From Meandrina meandrites (taxonomy: Eukaryota > Cnidaria > Anthozoa > Scleractinia > Meandrinidae): a stretch of 64,000 nucleotides of DNA. Below the pieces are notes generated by a model. The model ran no database searches and was not told the origin of the DNA. It saw only the letters and a list, made by a program, of their open reading frames with translations. Numbering within the stretch: the first letter of the stretch is position 1; every line of letters starts with the position of its first letter. The stretch is from assembly GCA_963693305.1 (NCBI GenBank), contig OY855906.1, positions 31,336,991 through 31,400,990 on the forward strand. The letters run 5' to 3'. Position numbers and translations under genes: made by a program. This document shows, piece by piece, positions 63,197 to 64,000 of this stretch.

Positions 63197-64000
63197 TATG
63201 CTACTTACGGCCCTGCTTTCACTTCTCGTTTCAAAAAGAAATAGTGTTTCGTTTCCAGATCGCGGAAGGATAAAAATGACAAGGAACTTCCTGGTTTGCC
63301 CTTCTCTTGCCCTTTTCGCCAGCAAACACGACACACGCGAAGGTATCGTGTCTTTGTTTGCAAAGCATTGCAGTCGTCAGACATTTCTATTTGTAATGAA
63401 TCTAATTAATGTTTGGTCTTGCTGACGATTATCTTTGTGATATTTGAGGAACATGTTTTCGCGAGATTGTTTGTCTTTGGTACAACTTGTTGACATTGTG
63501 ATTACGAGCGTTCTTCTGATTGGATAGTAGCCCCCACTTTGAAAATAGTTCACATCGAATCCGAAACAATATCGTTTCGTTTCAAACGAAACAAAAAACT
63601 CAGGAAATAGCCTGTAATCATGTGAATAAGTGATCTTTTCCATGGAATTCATTTCTGCCCTGCATGCAGACCGTCCAAGTAAAGACATTTTTCAAACTTT
63701 TGAGCGCGTCACGCAACACACCGGGCGTGATCCGTTACCGTTAAATGAAGCGTTGCGTGACTCCCCCTGCATTTCGAGGATTCAATTCTCATGCGCTTAA
63801 TGAATAATACGTTTGCAGTTGAAACCAATTTCAAGTAAAGGCATTGAAAGGTGTGGAAAGTTAAAATTTAGTTCTCTTGCGGAAAGAGAGACCGATAATA
63901 TTGAGAAGTTTTTAGCCGGAACAATAATTAATTTTCATTTCAATCCCGATTTATAACAAAACTTCTTAAAAATAACGAGAAAGAAAGAGATCTTTATAGT
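63197..64000. other. End of window, no gene recognised
   Basis: Possibly 5' flank of the gene on the minus strand. Facing GTCACGCAACAC and GCGTTGCGTGAC around 63708-63762 resemble the TAG...CTA element family. Confidence 0.4.

Overview
This window is animal nuclear DNA, most likely from an anthozoan cnidarian (stony-coral-like). Genes are intron-rich with GT-AG introns, several have clear metazoan orthologues, and the intergenic space is packed with short inverted-repeat DNA transposons, tRNA-derived SINEs and homopolymer G/C tracts. The species cannot be fixed from the sequence alone.

Layout. 1-5.6 kb holds no recognisable gene and is dominated by two foldback elements (1411-2783 and 3959-4894). 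At 5.6-6.6 kb a small BH3-motif membrane protein gene has been split by a 532-bp transposon. 6.9-15 kb is a three-unit tandem array in which each unit carries one minus-strand intronless Vps62-domain gene; single units were later hit by MITEs and by a Helitron-like tandem element, and the neighbouring units preserve the empty sites. DDOST (OST48, N-glycosylation in the ER) runs on the plus strand from 15.77 to 22.12 kb in 12 exons. After a gene-poor 6 kb, a FoxJ2/FoxJ3-type forkhead gene lies on the minus strand (28.15-32.28 kb, 5 coding exons). 33.6-36.0 kb holds two tandem RhoA-like genes: one intact in frame but with eroded GTPase motifs, the other canonical but broken by a single stop. A tRNA-Glu(CTC) follows at 36.9 kb. 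A second, uninterrupted BH3-motif membrane protein gene lies at 38.6-39.0 kb on the minus strand. NECAP (clathrin/AP-2 accessory protein) occupies 44.4-51.6 kb on the minus strand and shares a 211-bp bidirectional promoter with an unrecognised 306-residue, six-exon gene on the plus strand (51.8-58.8 kb). The last 5 kb is mostly MITEs, plus the probable first two coding exons of a type II membrane protein (62.7-63.2 kb, minus strand).

The most notable content is (i) the pair of small proteins that each seem to carry two BH3 motifs and a C-terminal membrane anchor, one of them disrupted by a transposon whose target-site duplication copies an in-frame ATG; (ii) the Vps62 array, whose protein bodies are nearly identical while the C-terminal tails differ; (iii) a family of TAG...CTA palindromic elements with 9-bp target duplications seen at six sites; and (iv) a Helitron-like element with an internal minisatellite that forms tandem arrays. 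The genes do not form one pathway: DDOST, FoxJ, Rho, NECAP and tRNA-Glu are ordinary cellular genes side by side. All exon models were read by eye from reading frame, splice consensus and homology, without transcript data.
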